This document shows, piece by piece, positions 1 through 7,966 of a stretch of 64,000 bases of DNA; position 1 is the stretch's first letter; each line of letters opens with the position of its first letter. The stretch is taken from assembly GCA_035535995.1 (NCBI GenBank), contig DATLOZ010000012.1:1-64000 (forward strand), written 5' to 3'. This DNA comes from JANYCO01 sp035535995. Its GTDB lineage: Bacteria > Bacteroidota > Bacteroidia > Cytophagales > Cytophagaceae. The notes below the pieces were generated by a model. The model worked only from the letters and a program-made list of their open reading frames with translations. It did no database searches and had not been told where the DNA came from. The translations under genes were made by a program, and so were the position numbers.

Positions 1-2
1 AT

Positions 3-77
3 TCTCTGCCTAAAATTGCAGTGAGGGAATTGATGGTGAAATTGGAAACGGGGAAAAAGACTAAGAAAAAATTATGA
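3..77 (+). CDS. C-terminal end of an unidentified protein (partial)
   Basis: An open frame runs from the window edge to a TGA at 75-77 and encodes about 24 residues ending in a very basic tail (GKKTKKKL). The stop lies inside a palindromic intergenic repeat, and the next gene converges on it. That arrangement suggests a real 3' end rather than chance. A mutY-like gene was considered because mutY sits near ssb-type genes in some Bacteroidota, but too little is visible to name it. Confidence 0.35.
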   Translation, partial: SLPKIAVRELMVKLETGKKTKKKL

Positions 78-138
78 ATGTTGAATTATGAGTTATGAAT
101 GATCAAACTCAACATTCATAACTCATAATTCATAACTT
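71..138. repeat. Palindromic intergenic repeat, family A copy 1
   Basis: This is a foldback of the phrases ATTATGAATGTTGA and GAGTTATGAATG with their complements. It fills the gap between two convergent genes. The TGA of the left gene and the TAA of the right gene both lie within or at its ends. Related copies are at 16527-16623, 32001-32163 and 43224-43296, with a remnant near 6857-6890. Confidence 0.8.
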
Positions 139-517
139 AAAACGGTAGGTCATCGCTCTCCCCGCCATCAGCCGTGAATGTTGTCACGTCGCCAGGGAAA
201 TCTTCTTTACGGTTGCTGCTTGTATCAGAAGTAGTGCCGCCACTAGCAATAGGCTCGATCTTCCATGCACGCACATCGGTGTACCAACGCTCATTGTATT
301 CCCTTGATTCGATGTTGAACGATACTTTGATCTGGTCGCCAGGCTGAAGGCCTTTCAGCGCCGCTACTTTATCGCCCCAGGCAGAGCAGCATACTTTTTT
401 CGGATATTGTTCGGTGGTCTCGATCACAAATTCCTGTTTTACCCAGTTGCCATTTTTACCGGAACCTGTTTGTTCGGAAAGTACTTTGTAAAGTCTTCCT
501 GTTATCTCTAATGCCAT
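137..517 (-). CDS. DUF3127 OB-fold protein with SSB-like acidic tail
   Basis: This 126-residue protein matches the DUF3127 family in its N-terminal 95 residues (MALEITGRLYKVLSEQ, a central CCSAWGDK, then VSFNIESREYNERWYTDVRAWKIEP). That layout is the five-strand OB pattern of single-stranded DNA-binding proteins. The C-terminus is a disordered Ser/Thr/Asp-rich linker ending in ESDDLPF, very like the acidic tip with which SSB recruits RecO, RecQ and other partners. The family has no settled function that I know of. A role in ssDNA binding or partner recruitment is inferred from fold and tail. Confidence 0.8.
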   Translation of the reverse strand: MALEITGRLYKVLSEQTGSGKNGNWVKQEFVIETTEQYPKKVCCSAWGDKVAALKGLQPGDQIKVSFNIESREYNERWYTDVRAWKIEPIASGGTTSDTSSNRKEDFPGDVTTFTADGGESDDLPF

Positions 518-530
518 AATTGTAGATTGT

Positions 531-932
531 TTAGGCCGCTACGCGGAAAGTATAATAATAATTCACGAAGAAATTCCAGAAGATGACTACGAAGATCGCT
601 GCTAACTTGGAGATATAGAAATTGATCTTCAGTTTTTCGTTCAGCAGGTAAATGATCATATTGTTGATCAGCAATCCTATGAGGGAAACTGCTACGAAAG
701 TACCAAACTGAATAAAGACATCTTGATTTCCCGCTCCAAAGGTCCAGTAGCGGTTGAGCAGGTAATTGGTCACCACAGCAGTGCAGAAGCCGATGCTGTT
801 GGCAATGTACTTACTCACTTTTGCAAATTCTTTAAAGCAATAAGTAACGCTAAAATCCACTACCAAGCCGGTAAACCCTACCAACGCGTAGCGAATAAAT
901 TTAGTGATTAGTTCTGCAGTAATGATTTCCAA
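531..932 (-). CDS. GtrA family membrane protein
   Basis: The 133-residue protein has four predicted membrane helices and the GtrA signature near its start (FIRYALVGFTGLVVDFSVTYCF) and end (FFVNYYYTFR). GtrA proteins are thought to help flip polyprenyl-linked sugars, or act as accessory subunits, in cell-surface polysaccharide synthesis. No partner glycosyltransferase lies next to it here, so the substrate cannot be inferred. It ends 13 bases upstream of the DUF3127 start, so the two may share a transcript, although they do unrelated jobs. Confidence 0.85.
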   Translation of the reverse strand: MEIITAELITKFIRYALVGFTGLVVDFSVTYCFKEFAKVSKYIANSIGFCTAVVTNYLLNRYWTFGAGNQDVFIQFGTFVAVSLIGLLINNMIIYLLNEKLKINFYISKLAAIFVVIFWNFFVNYYYTFRVAA

Positions 933-1033
933 TTGTACTCTATCAAGACTTCAAAATTAAGAATATTCTCAGGATTTTAGAAGTTTCAGAAGCAATTTTT
1001 TAATGATTGAGTTACAGGGAATAGCGTTAAAAA

Positions 1034-1180
1034 GATACCAGATGCCGGATGCCAGATACCAGATAAAATCGTTATTCGTGGAGCTTTTTCTCTAACAACA
1101 TAGTAATCTATGAAGCCATACTAAAAACTTCTTTCTACATTTTAATCTTTTTATCTGGAATCCGGCATCCCGTCCGTATC
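1034..1180. repeat. Palindromic intergenic repeat, family B copy 1
   Basis: Left arm 1034-1068 carries the phrases GATACCAGATGCCGGATGCC and AGATAAAA. Right arm 1149-1180 is the imperfect complement (TTTTATCTGGAATCCGGCATC). The middle, about 80 bases, is unrelated between copies. Fuller or partial relatives are at 3331-3442, 6897-6922, 32028-32060 and 63007-63030. Confidence 0.75.
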
Positions 1181-1191
1181 TTCCTTTATGA

Positions 1192-3291
1192 CTATAAAGT
1201 CAATACTAACACACAAGCCAGCGCATACGCTACAATCAGGAAGAGACGTAGCCTTTTTACAAATTTCAACTCGCGGATCTCATGCCCGGTGCTGTAAAGG
1301 GAATTGCAGATGATGATGGTAAGAAAACAGGAAAGCACTACGGCAAACGTAACCCAAAACAGGATATCACTTCTGGTAATCGAATCCGTACTCGGCGAAA
1401 GTGAGGCCATGGCGATGGAGAAGGTAATGATACCGAGGAATGTTCCGGCACTCACTTCTCCGATATTTCCAAATGAAAGATCGCGTATGAACAACAAAGC
1501 GATCGCTACCAGACCGATCAACATTAGTGGCATGATGATCTCCAGGAATGGCCCGGCCAGTGTGCGTTTTACGAACAGACGGAAAGAGAATACCTGGTAT
1601 TTTTTCAACTCACCAGGTACACTGTTCAGGTCTCCGCGCATGGTGGATGAAATTCGGTTGTCGACCGTCAATAAATATTTTTCTTTGTTCCAGGCGCGCA
1701 CTTTAAACTTGCCAAGAAAATTTGAATCTTCCTGGAATGCCGATTGGTCAAAAGCGATCTTTAATTTTTCGGTAGAGTTCATCACTTCCATGCTGATACT
1801 GATCTCTTGCTCGTCAAACGGGTATTCTTTCAGATCGTAATCCTGGTGAAAAAGTCCGGACACTTTATATAATTTGTAGATCATACCATTGATGGTCTCT
1901 TCGCGTACCAATGATTTCGCGCTTCCCGACTCTTTCATATTTGGGAAAATAATAAAACGCTCAGCATCCGCATTGATGCTGTCTACTTTGATCCAATAAT
2001 TAAAATCTGCCTGGAAGGTATTGGTAGCTACATCAAGATTGTAGATGTCAAGAATTTCCATTCCTGCGATCATGTTTGGGATCACTTCTCCCCGCTTGTT
2101 GAGCTGCTCGCGGAAGGAATAAAGTTTTCCGTCCTTGTATTGCACATAATACAGATCAGGGATCAATTCATTTTTCTCATTGAAAAAATACAGATCTTCC
2201 GGCGTACGCTGAGACGTGCCGCGCAGTCCGCTGAAATATTCTATAAAGGAATTTCTGTTGGGAATAGAATCTTTGTGCAAACTAAAAAAGTTGCCAATAA
2301 TTGCGATCGCATCGTTGCAGCGTTTTGGGAACATTGGAGAAACACTTTTCAGAAAAAGCTCTGGGTCATTTTTTCTAAACTGTTCCATATCCAGTGCGAT
2401 CTTCCTGGACACAGCGTCGGTAGGGTTGTTGATGAGGATAAGCTCATTGCTGTTGCGCTCTCCGAATTTAAAAGTTCCTACCGTTTGTGTAATGTACGCA
2501 TGACCGATCAAATGAAGATCTGTGTGCTTGGCATCTATATGGTTGAGCAAACGTTGTCCGTATTCATTGTGCAAGTTTACCACCACCCAATATTTTTTTA
2601 AGGAAGGATCTGCTTTGATCGCCTCATCAAACAAGGCTGCCAGCGAATCGAAGGCTAGTTGTTTGTCGGAAGCGCTGTTTTTGATCGTAAACATTTTCTT
2701 TACGTTCACTCCATTTTTTTCAAAATCGCTTAGAAAACTTTTGTGTAGCGAATAATCTTCTTCCGATACAAACAGTACTTCTTTTTTCTGTAGCACTTTA
2801 GTGATGAAAGAATTTATTTCTGCAGGTAGGTAATCGTTGTTGCCTGTAAATACTGCTTGTTTGCCGAAGTCGGCAAAATTATGGTCGGCGTTGATGGCGA
2901 TCACAGGGATACGGTTGAGGCGAATGATCTCTTGTGCGCCCGCCAGGTGTGCGCCCCAGGTATTATCGACCACGCTCACGATCGAACTGTCGGCACCGAT
3001 CTGTTTGTATACTTCTGCCGCTTGCTTTGGATCTCGTTGGCAGTCGAAGGTCTTGATCTCAAAATTGACAGGATGATTTTGAGTGTTCAGATCCGCCACG
3101 TATTGGCGCAACATGTATTCATGCATGCGATCGAAGCGATTGTCAGGTTGTTTTTCGGCATTTTTGTCGGTGTACCTTCCTACATAGGCGATGTAGCGTA
3201 CAGGTTTTTCGGTTTTGCTTTTACAAGAATGGAAAAGAATGGCGGTGGCGAATATCAGTAAACTGAGATTCAAATAATAAATCTTCTTCAT
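1192..3291 (-). CDS. Lipoprotein fusing a periplasmic-binding domain to a pentameric ligand-gated ion channel
   Basis: This 699-residue protein has three parts. Residues 1-23 form a lipoprotein signal with the lipobox FHSC (Cys23). Residues 33-380 resemble a type I periplasmic-binding (branched amino-acid receptor) domain, with alternating strands and helices. Residues 410-699 form a Cys-loop-type channel. Its extracellular beta sandwich contains the family hallmark YPFDEQ at 490-495, and four membrane helices follow: M1 about 577-602, M2 610-631, M3 641-663 and M4 681-699. The loop lacks the two cysteines, as in prokaryotic members. M2 begins with Glu612 where cation-selective channels carry a glutamate, so cation selectivity is inferred. 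The ligand may bind the added domain and is unknown. Confidence 0.85.
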   Translation of the reverse strand: MKKIYYLNLSLLIFATAILFHSCKSKTEKPVRYIAYVGRYTDKNAEKQPDNRFDRMHEYMLRQYVADLNTQNHPVNFEIKTFDCQRDPKQAAEVYKQIGADSSIVSVVDNTWGAHLAGAQEIIRLNRIPVIAINADHNFADFGKQAVFTGNNDYLPAEINSFITKVLQKKEVLFVSEEDYSLHKSFLSDFEKNGVNVKKMFTIKNSASDKQLAFDSLAALFDEAIKADPSLKKYWVVVNLHNEYGQRLLNHIDAKHTDLHLIGHAYITQTVGTFKFGERNSNELILINNPTDAVSRKIALDMEQFRKNDPELFLKSVSPMFPKRCNDAIAIIGNFFSLHKDSIPNRNSFIEYFSGLRGTSQRTPEDLYFFNEKNELIPDLYYVQYKDGKLYSFREQLNKRGEVIPNMIAGMEILDIYNLDVATNTFQADFNYWIKVDSINADAERFIIFPNMKESGSAKSLVREETINGMIYKLYKVSGLFHQDYDLKEYPFDEQEISISMEVMNSTEKLKIAFDQSAFQEDSNFLGKFKVRAWNKEKYLLTVDNRISSTMRGDLNSVPGELKKYQVFSFRLFVKRTLAGPFLEIIMPLMLIGLVAIALLFIRDLSFGNIGEVSAGTFLGIITFSIAMASLSPSTDSITRSDILFWVTFAVVLSCFLTIIICNSLYSTGHEIRELKFVKRLRLFLIVAYALACVLVLTL

Positions 3292-3330
3292 GTGTGGGTT
3301 GTTGTGGGTTTGAAGTGATGAACTGATTCT

Positions 3331-3442
3331 AAAAGGATGTCAGCTCCCGGATGCCAGATGCCGGATAAAAAATTGTACAGACATGGATTAGCGAATCCAT
3401 GAATTTTTATCTGGTATCTGGCATCCGGAATCTGATGTCCTT
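3331..3442. repeat. Palindromic intergenic repeat, family B copy 2
   Basis: Arms of about 40 bases (3331-3370 and 3403-3442) are near-perfect complements built from GGATGCCAGATGCCGGATAA. A nested hairpin lies between them (CATGGATT, loop AGCG, AATCCATG at 3381-3400). The repeat lies between two genes on the minus strand, downstream of the acyltransferase-channel boundary. Confidence 0.8.
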
Positions 3443-3487
3443 TCGAGATAATTTTTGACTAAGTGAACTCAATCAACACGAATATAC

Positions 3488-4804
3488 TTATAAATAAGAC
3501 AATAGTCCGTGCTTTTTATTTTTAGCTTTTAATCTATTATAGGCGTTACAGGCAGGATATAAGAGCGCCAGTACACAGAGCCAGATGAGATAGACCACAG
3601 GCATGGAGAATCCATAATTTTCAGAAAGCGATTTCCAATCTCCTTTCAGGATCTCCTGCATTCTATCTAAATGTGAAAGCACTGCAATCAGTATGGCCAA
3701 TGTATGAATGAGAAAAAGATGAAGCACATAATAAAACAGTGGTACTTTTCCGTAGACAGTCATCACTTTCGTGAAAATATTATTTTTGTTCTCCAACACA
3801 GAAAGCGCCATCAGTGCAGGCCCCAGCGTCATCAGGATATAGAGAAGTGACATCGGATATTTCGTGGTATTGAAAAAGGAAATAAGTGTGTATGTAAAAT
3901 TTTCCTGTACTTGCCAGGGTGAAGCGTCGCCGTAGTTTTCTACAATGTAGCCTAAGATCGTTTTAAAAAATACAGTCCATTTGTTTTCAAGATCTCCTAC
4001 GTTGAGATAAAACAGGTAAGCATATTGTTCTGTCACCAGTTGCATCACACGTAATCCAAGAAAAAGGAAAACCATGATCATCCCTGTATAAAATAAATAG
4101 CCTGCGCGGATCTCGCTGTTGTACTCGCCGGTAAACCATTTCCCAATATAATAACCCAAACTGATCAGGCCGATCATTGGGAGTACAGGATATAAAATAT
4201 TGATACCAAAATTTTCAGTCAGCGGCACAAATGTGCATTTGTGGAGGAAAGCCCAGATCAGTTCCAAAAATTTATTTCCACTCACTTCAATCGGGTCAAG
4301 AAAATTGTGCGTGAATAAGATCACAAGACTTAGTCCCAAAATTACTTTTCTCGGCAAGTAAAGAATTCCTGCCAAGGCAATCATGCTCCAGCCAATACCC
4401 CATAGTACAAGGCCTCCAATGGAAGAGTAGTCGATGTAAAATCTCCAGGCAAAACGTACGATGGTAATTTCTAGCAAGATCAGGATCAACCCGCGGATAA
4501 CGAGGTAGCGGACCATATCCTTATTACTTGCATTATTTTTTTGCTGGTAGAGATAGGCAGAAATTCCTGTGAGGAAGACAAATACCGGGGCGCAGAAATG
4601 TGTGATCCAGCGTGTGTAGAACACGATCGGTGTAGTGAACTCCAGGTCTTCCGGAGCGAATTCAAAAGCGTATTGGTGAAAATAATCCCGGCAGTGGTCC
4701 AGCGCCATAAGCGCCATTACAATTCCTCTCAGCACGTCGATGCTCGTAAGCCTGGTGTTTTCCTTGGCAAGAGAATTTTCGTAAATGGAAGAAAGCTGGA
4801 ACAT
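3488..4804 (-). CDS. DUF1624/HGSNAT-like membrane acyltransferase
   Basis: The 438-residue protein has about ten hydrophobic segments. It opens with TRLTSIDVLRGIVMALMALD, followed by a conserved His of the DH pair, which matches the DUF1624 and heparan-alpha-glucosaminide N-acetyltransferase-like families. Enzymes of this type move acyl groups across the membrane onto sugars or glycans. The acceptor is not evident from the neighbours. It ends 196 bases before the channel gene on the same strand, with a repeat between, so co-transcription is uncertain. Confidence 0.75.
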   Translation of the reverse strand: MFQLSSIYENSLAKENTRLTSIDVLRGIVMALMALDHCRDYFHQYAFEFAPEDLEFTTPIVFYTRWITHFCAPVFVFLTGISAYLYQQKNNASNKDMVRYLVIRGLILILLEITIVRFAWRFYIDYSSIGGLVLWGIGWSMIALAGILYLPRKVILGLSLVILFTHNFLDPIEVSGNKFLELIWAFLHKCTFVPLTENFGINILYPVLPMIGLISLGYYIGKWFTGEYNSEIRAGYLFYTGMIMVFLFLGLRVMQLVTEQYAYLFYLNVGDLENKWTVFFKTILGYIVENYGDASPWQVQENFTYTLISFFNTTKYPMSLLYILMTLGPALMALSVLENKNNIFTKVMTVYGKVPLFYYVLHLFLIHTLAILIAVLSHLDRMQEILKGDWKSLSENYGFSMPVVYLIWLCVLALLYPACNAYNRLKAKNKKHGLLSYL

Positions 4805-4828
4805 CCGATCCTACGAGTTGTGTTGTGA

Positions 4829-5353
4829 TTAGTTTTGTTTTTCAATCCTGAACCCAACGGCACTAATGCCCGGAAGATTTTCCTGGCGCATGTATTGTTT
4901 CAGTTTGAATGTATATTTTCCTGCGTAAGGAAATTTATAATTGGTTTCTGAAATGATCAGGTAATCTTTTTTTGCTCCCATACCTTTGCCCATCGGCATG
5001 CCAGTATCGTTTTTGAAAAGATCCATTGCCTGAAGTTTTTTGTTCAACATCTTTCCTGTAGAATCCTCCAGCAGGCGGTTGATGTATAAATTATAATACG
5101 GATAGGTATTATCATAGCGCAAGGAATAGTAAAGTGTGTAAGGTACTGATGCGTCAGGAATATTGACTTCAAACGCCAATTCCTTGCGTTCATTCCAGGC
5201 ACTGCTGTCAAGGTCTTTCATGGTATCGTATACACGCTTGCTATCGCAGGAAGAAAGAACAGTTGTGATCAATAAGCACCCAAAAACAAAAGCCAAATTC
5301 CAAAGGGTTGCTTTAATTGGAATTTGGAATTTAGAATTTAGAATTTCAACCAT
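4829..5353 (-). CDS. gldH: Gliding motility lipoprotein GldH
   Basis: The mature part (CDSKRVYDTMKDLDSSAWN, then a beta-rich domain ending AVGFRIEKQN) matches GldH, an outer-membrane-associated lipoprotein needed for gliding and type IX secretion in Flavobacterium. The lipobox is VLSSC. Three starts are possible: 5395 (overlaps the end of ricT), 5377 and 5353. I chose 5353, which gives 174 residues and the shortest leader, still about 34 residues before the lipid-carrying Cys. A far longer upstream extension exists but lies antisense-like across the ricT tail and is unlikely. The leader contains an 11-base inverted repeat (5293-5327), which suggests a repeat was domesticated as signal peptide. 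Confidence 0.8.
   Translation of the reverse strand: MVEILNSKFQIPIKATLWNLAFVFGCLLITTVLSSCDSKRVYDTMKDLDSSAWNERKELAFEVNIPDASVPYTLYYSLRYDNTYPYYNLYINRLLEDSTGKMLNKKLQAMDLFKNDTGMPMGKGMGAKKDYLIISETNYKFPYAGKYTFKLKQYMRQENLPGISAVGFRIEKQN
5293..5327. repeat. Inverted repeat inside the gldH signal-peptide region
   Basis: CCAAATTCCAA at 5293-5303 and its exact complement TTGGAATTTGG at 5317-5327 flank a 13-base loop. More copies of the phrase GGAATTT/TAGAATTT follow to about 5350. Similar phrases occur in the non-coding gap at 38000-38024. In frame they encode part of the leader of GldH. Confidence 0.75.
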
Positions 5354-5384
5354 AGGATTAAAAAAACGGATTGCCATAATAAGT

Positions 5385-6782
5385 TTATTCCACATTGTCT
5401 TTATTCGTAGGTCCTTGTGGGTTCCTGTTTTGGTTTTGCGGTTTGTTTTTATTTTCTCCACCCTGCTGGTTGCGGTGCTGGTGCTGAGGCTTGTTATGTT
5501 TCTGCTCGCCCCCTTGTTGGCTCTTATTATTATTATGCTGCGGTTTATTTTTATTTTGTCCTCCGCCTTGCTGGTTACGGTTTTCCTGCTGAGGCTTATT
5601 TCTATTTTCTTCGTTTTGTGGGTTTCTATTTTCGTTATTTCCCTGACCTCCGCTTTTGTTTTTCTTTTTCTTTCTTTTTTTCTTCTTGCCGAATTTATCA
5701 TCGAAACGGGAAAGCTCTTCTTTCTCTTTTTTCTCTTCGTGGCTGATTCCCTTTTCTACTTCTTCATCGGAATCGAGTGTTGCAGGTTTTCTGCCTTTTT
5801 TATTTTGTTCGAGAATATGATTTACCCTTTCCACCGAAATAGGCTGCCAGGTAGTGATATCGTCTTTGTAGGCAAACCACATGATCTTTTTGAAGATATC
5901 TGTTTTTTGCAATACTGCATCTCCGTGAAGCGTACTGATCGGTTGCTGGATCTCAGGAATTCCTTTGAGTGCATCCATGTAGGTATCCAGCTCATAGTTG
6001 AGGCAACATTTCAGACGGCCGCACTGGCCGGAAAGTTTGGTAGGATTGAGCGCTAGGTTTTGATAACGGGCGGCAGAAGTGTTCACGTTTTTAAAATCCG
6101 TAAGCCAGGTAGAGCAACAAAGCTCACGGCCACAGGAACCTATTCCTCCGAGGCGACTGGCTTCCTGGCGCAGGCTGATCTGTTTCATTTCGATCCGGAT
6201 CTTAAACTCTGCGGCAAGCATTTTGATCAGCTCACGGAAGTCTACGCGCTCGTCAGCGGAGTAGTAAAACGTTGCTTTGATATTGTCTGCCTGAAATTCT
6301 ACGTCGGAAAGTTTCATTTCCAGTTTTAGATCGCGGGCGAGCTGGCGGGTTCTGTAAAGTGTAGATTCCTCGCGGGCGCGCGCCTGTTCGTATTTTTCAA
6401 GATCTTTCTGAGTAGCCTTTCGATAGATCGTACGGAGATTTTCGTCTTGTACGATTTCCTTTTTTTTCATCTGTAACCTTACCAATTCGCCTTGTAAGGA
6501 AACATGTCCTAGGTGGTGACCATTCGGAACGTCCGTGATCACTGCATCGCCAGTGTATAATTCTAATTTATTGGAGTTGCGGAAATATTCTTTTCTTCCA
6601 CCTTTGAATTTTACTTCCACTAGATCGAATTGGTTGGAGCTATCCATCTCCATATTGCCCAGCCAGTCGTATGAGTTTAGTTTGTTGCACCCTCCTGAAC
6701 TGCATCCGCCGCTTTTACCGCAACCACCACTATTCGCCGATGTACTGCATCCCCCACCTGTACCGCAAGAACTGCAAGCCAT
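5385..6782 (-). CDS. ricT: RicT/PSP1-domain protein
   Basis: This 465-residue protein carries the PSP1 (YaaT/RicT) domain at roughly residues 50-290, including the cysteine signatures GSCGRELCCSTW and GQCGRLKCCLNYE, which in Bacillus RicT help bind an iron-sulfur cluster. In Bacillus it acts with RicA and RicF on mRNA maturation by RNase Y; the role in Bacteroidota is not settled. Two additions are notable. The first 33 residues are a Gly/Ser/Cys repeat with eight cysteines. From about residue 370 there is a Lys block followed by a Gln/Asn/Lys-rich tail with NRN and KPQ repeats. The gene order ricT-gldH is common in the phylum. Confidence 0.85.
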   Translation of the reverse strand: MACSSCGTGGGCSTSANSGGCGKSGGCSSGGCNKLNSYDWLGNMEMDSSNQFDLVEVKFKGGRKEYFRNSNKLELYTGDAVITDVPNGHHLGHVSLQGELVRLQMKKKEIVQDENLRTIYRKATQKDLEKYEQARAREESTLYRTRQLARDLKLEMKLSDVEFQADNIKATFYYSADERVDFRELIKMLAAEFKIRIEMKQISLRQEASRLGGIGSCGRELCCSTWLTDFKNVNTSAARYQNLALNPTKLSGQCGRLKCCLNYELDTYMDALKGIPEIQQPISTLHGDAVLQKTDIFKKIMWFAYKDDITTWQPISVERVNHILEQNKKGRKPATLDSDEEVEKGISHEEKKEKEELSRFDDKFGKKKKRKKKKNKSGGQGNNENRNPQNEENRNKPQQENRNQQGGGQNKNKPQHNNNKSQQGGEQKHNKPQHQHRNQQGGENKNKPQNQNRNPQGPTNKDNVE

Positions 6783-7116
6783 TTTATTTCTATTTAATGA
6801 TTAAACCCTCTATTATTCAAAGTCTTATGCTTTGAAGATCAAATATAACGAAAAATTATGAATGTTGGGTATGAATTGTGAATGGTTGCTGCGGTGGGAT
6901 GCCAGATGCCGGATACCAGATCTCTAATGCCAGCAAAATACAAGAAAGGAAGTTTCATTCACTCTCCACGATATTCCGCCCGGAGGGCTACAATATAGTA
7001 GACACAAGCGTGGACGCTTGCGCCAGCAAAAGAATAAAAATGATTACTTCGAATCGATACCTGATAAAAGATTATCATTCTGGCATGATCTATGTGCCAG
7101 TAAAGATATTTAATTG
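6783..7116. other. Gene-free gap with three repeat remnants
   Basis: No coding region is supported. The gap holds a partial family A phrase (6857-6890), a partial family B phrase (6897-6922), a complete family C element (6974-7032) and a small inverted repeat CTGGCA/TGCCAG (7080-7100). The last lies just past the SecB-like gene and could weakly act as its terminator. Confidence 0.7.
6974..7032. repeat. Two-hairpin repeat, family C copy 1
   Basis: This 59-base element contains GCCC-GGA-GGGC and then CAAGCG-TGGA-CGCTTG (7005-7020), ending CGCCAGCAAAAG. A copy of equal length lies at 51368-51426. The second stem differs between copies at three positions, each compensated on the other arm, while the loop and flanks are unchanged. 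Confidence 0.85.
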
Positions 7117-7545
7117 CTATTTACTCAGCGAAATAAATGCATTAGGATCAACAATAGGCAATACAACATTATGTAAATACGTCCCTTTAAAGGTTGAAAA
7201 CATCACTCCTCTTGTAGTCGAAATAGATATTGAATTTAACAAAGTACTAATATTTGGAGGAACGCTACGACTATTTTCCTTTACCTCTATTATTTCTTCA
7301 ATATTATTCAATTTAAAAATGCAACTTACAGTTATACTTCCATATCTTTTATTTTCCTTGTCTCCAACTTCTACTTTTACAACTACAAAAAATAGTTTTA
7401 AGTTTTCTTCCAACCTATGCTCGATATTAACCTGAAAAGTAAAGTCCATAACTTCTTTTAGCTCCATTGTTAACGGTAATATTTCTCCACTTAAGAGTTC
7501 TATTCCTACTATTTGAAATTGAAACTTATTTTTTTCGTTTTCCAT
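7117..7545 (-). CDS. SecB-like chaperone of a toxin-antitoxin-chaperone module
   Basis: The 142-residue protein follows the SecB layout. It has an N-terminal strand (FQFQIVGIEL), long paired strands (LKLFFVVVKVEVGD, then YGSITVSCIFKLNNIEE), and a C-terminal part in which PPNIS (96-100), TRGVMF (111-116) and LPIVDPNAF align with CPNILFPYARE, SRGTF and LAPVNFDALF of E. coli SecB. General SecB is not typical of Bacteroidota. The gene is third in an operon two bases behind a HigA-like antitoxin, the same order as higB-higA-secB (Rv1955-Rv1957) of Mycobacterium tuberculosis. Its likely job is to fold or protect the antitoxin. The match is by eye; a profile search should confirm it. Confidence 0.6.
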   Translation of the reverse strand: MENEKNKFQFQIVGIELLSGEILPLTMELKEVMDFTFQVNIEHRLEENLKLFFVVVKVEVGDKENKRYGSITVSCIFKLNNIEEIIEVKENSRSVPPNISTLLNSISISTTRGVMFSTFKGTYLHNVVLPIVDPNAFISLSK

Positions 7546-7547
7546 AA

Positions 7548-7964
7548 TTAATTTATTGGAACTTCTATCTTTAAATTATTGCCAAGTTTTTCTGCTTTTA
7601 AAGACATGAAAGACGGATTAGAATTAATTGAGATCGGAGATTGTGATTCCAATGTAAAACTATATATAACTTTTGGCTTATTATTCTGTTCTTCTCCTAT
7701 TAATTCACTTATTGAGACTTTAAGTACATTAGAAATTTCCCACAATGTTTCTATAGTAAAGTTATGTGTACCACTTAACCATTTTGTAATTTCTGATGGA
7801 TTTTTCCCAATTTGAATTGCAAATTCTTTTTTTGTCATATTCTTCCTTGTCAATATTTTTTCCATTTGCAACGCCACTTTCATTTTAAATTTAACAAGAT
7901 CATATTGTTGTTCAGGAATTTTTCCCAACAAATTGTTTATTAAAGAGCTTTCGTATTTTTCCAT
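7548..7964 (-). CDS. HigA-like XRE antitoxin with C-terminal extension
   Basis: The 138-residue protein has an XRE helix-turn-helix at about residues 30-90 (MTKKEFAIQIGKNPSEITKW, then LSGTHNFTIETLWEISNVL). It also has a 48-residue C-terminal extension with hydrophobic stretches (VIYSFTLESQ, LKIEVPIN). In chaperone-dependent antitoxins such an extension is the chaperone-addiction region. It lies two bases after the toxin-like gene and two bases before the SecB-like gene, so the three are surely one operon. It is the likely repressor of the palindromic operators upstream. Confidence 0.75.
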   Translation of the reverse strand: MEKYESSLINNLLGKIPEQQYDLVKFKMKVALQMEKILTRKNMTKKEFAIQIGKNPSEITKWLSGTHNFTIETLWEISNVLKVSISELIGEEQNNKPKVIYSFTLESQSPISINSNPSFMSLKAEKLGNNLKIEVPIN

Positions 7965-7966
7965 GT

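Noticed and set aside
5354..5701. Upstream extension of gldH by 116 codons
   Set aside because: It overlaps the repetitive ricT tail in another frame, is rich in Lys/Arg/Ile/Thr, and would bury the lipoprotein signal.
6878..7435. 185-codon plus-strand frame across the family C repeat and the SecB-like gene
   Set aside because: It is antisense to a well-formed operon gene and starts in repeats.
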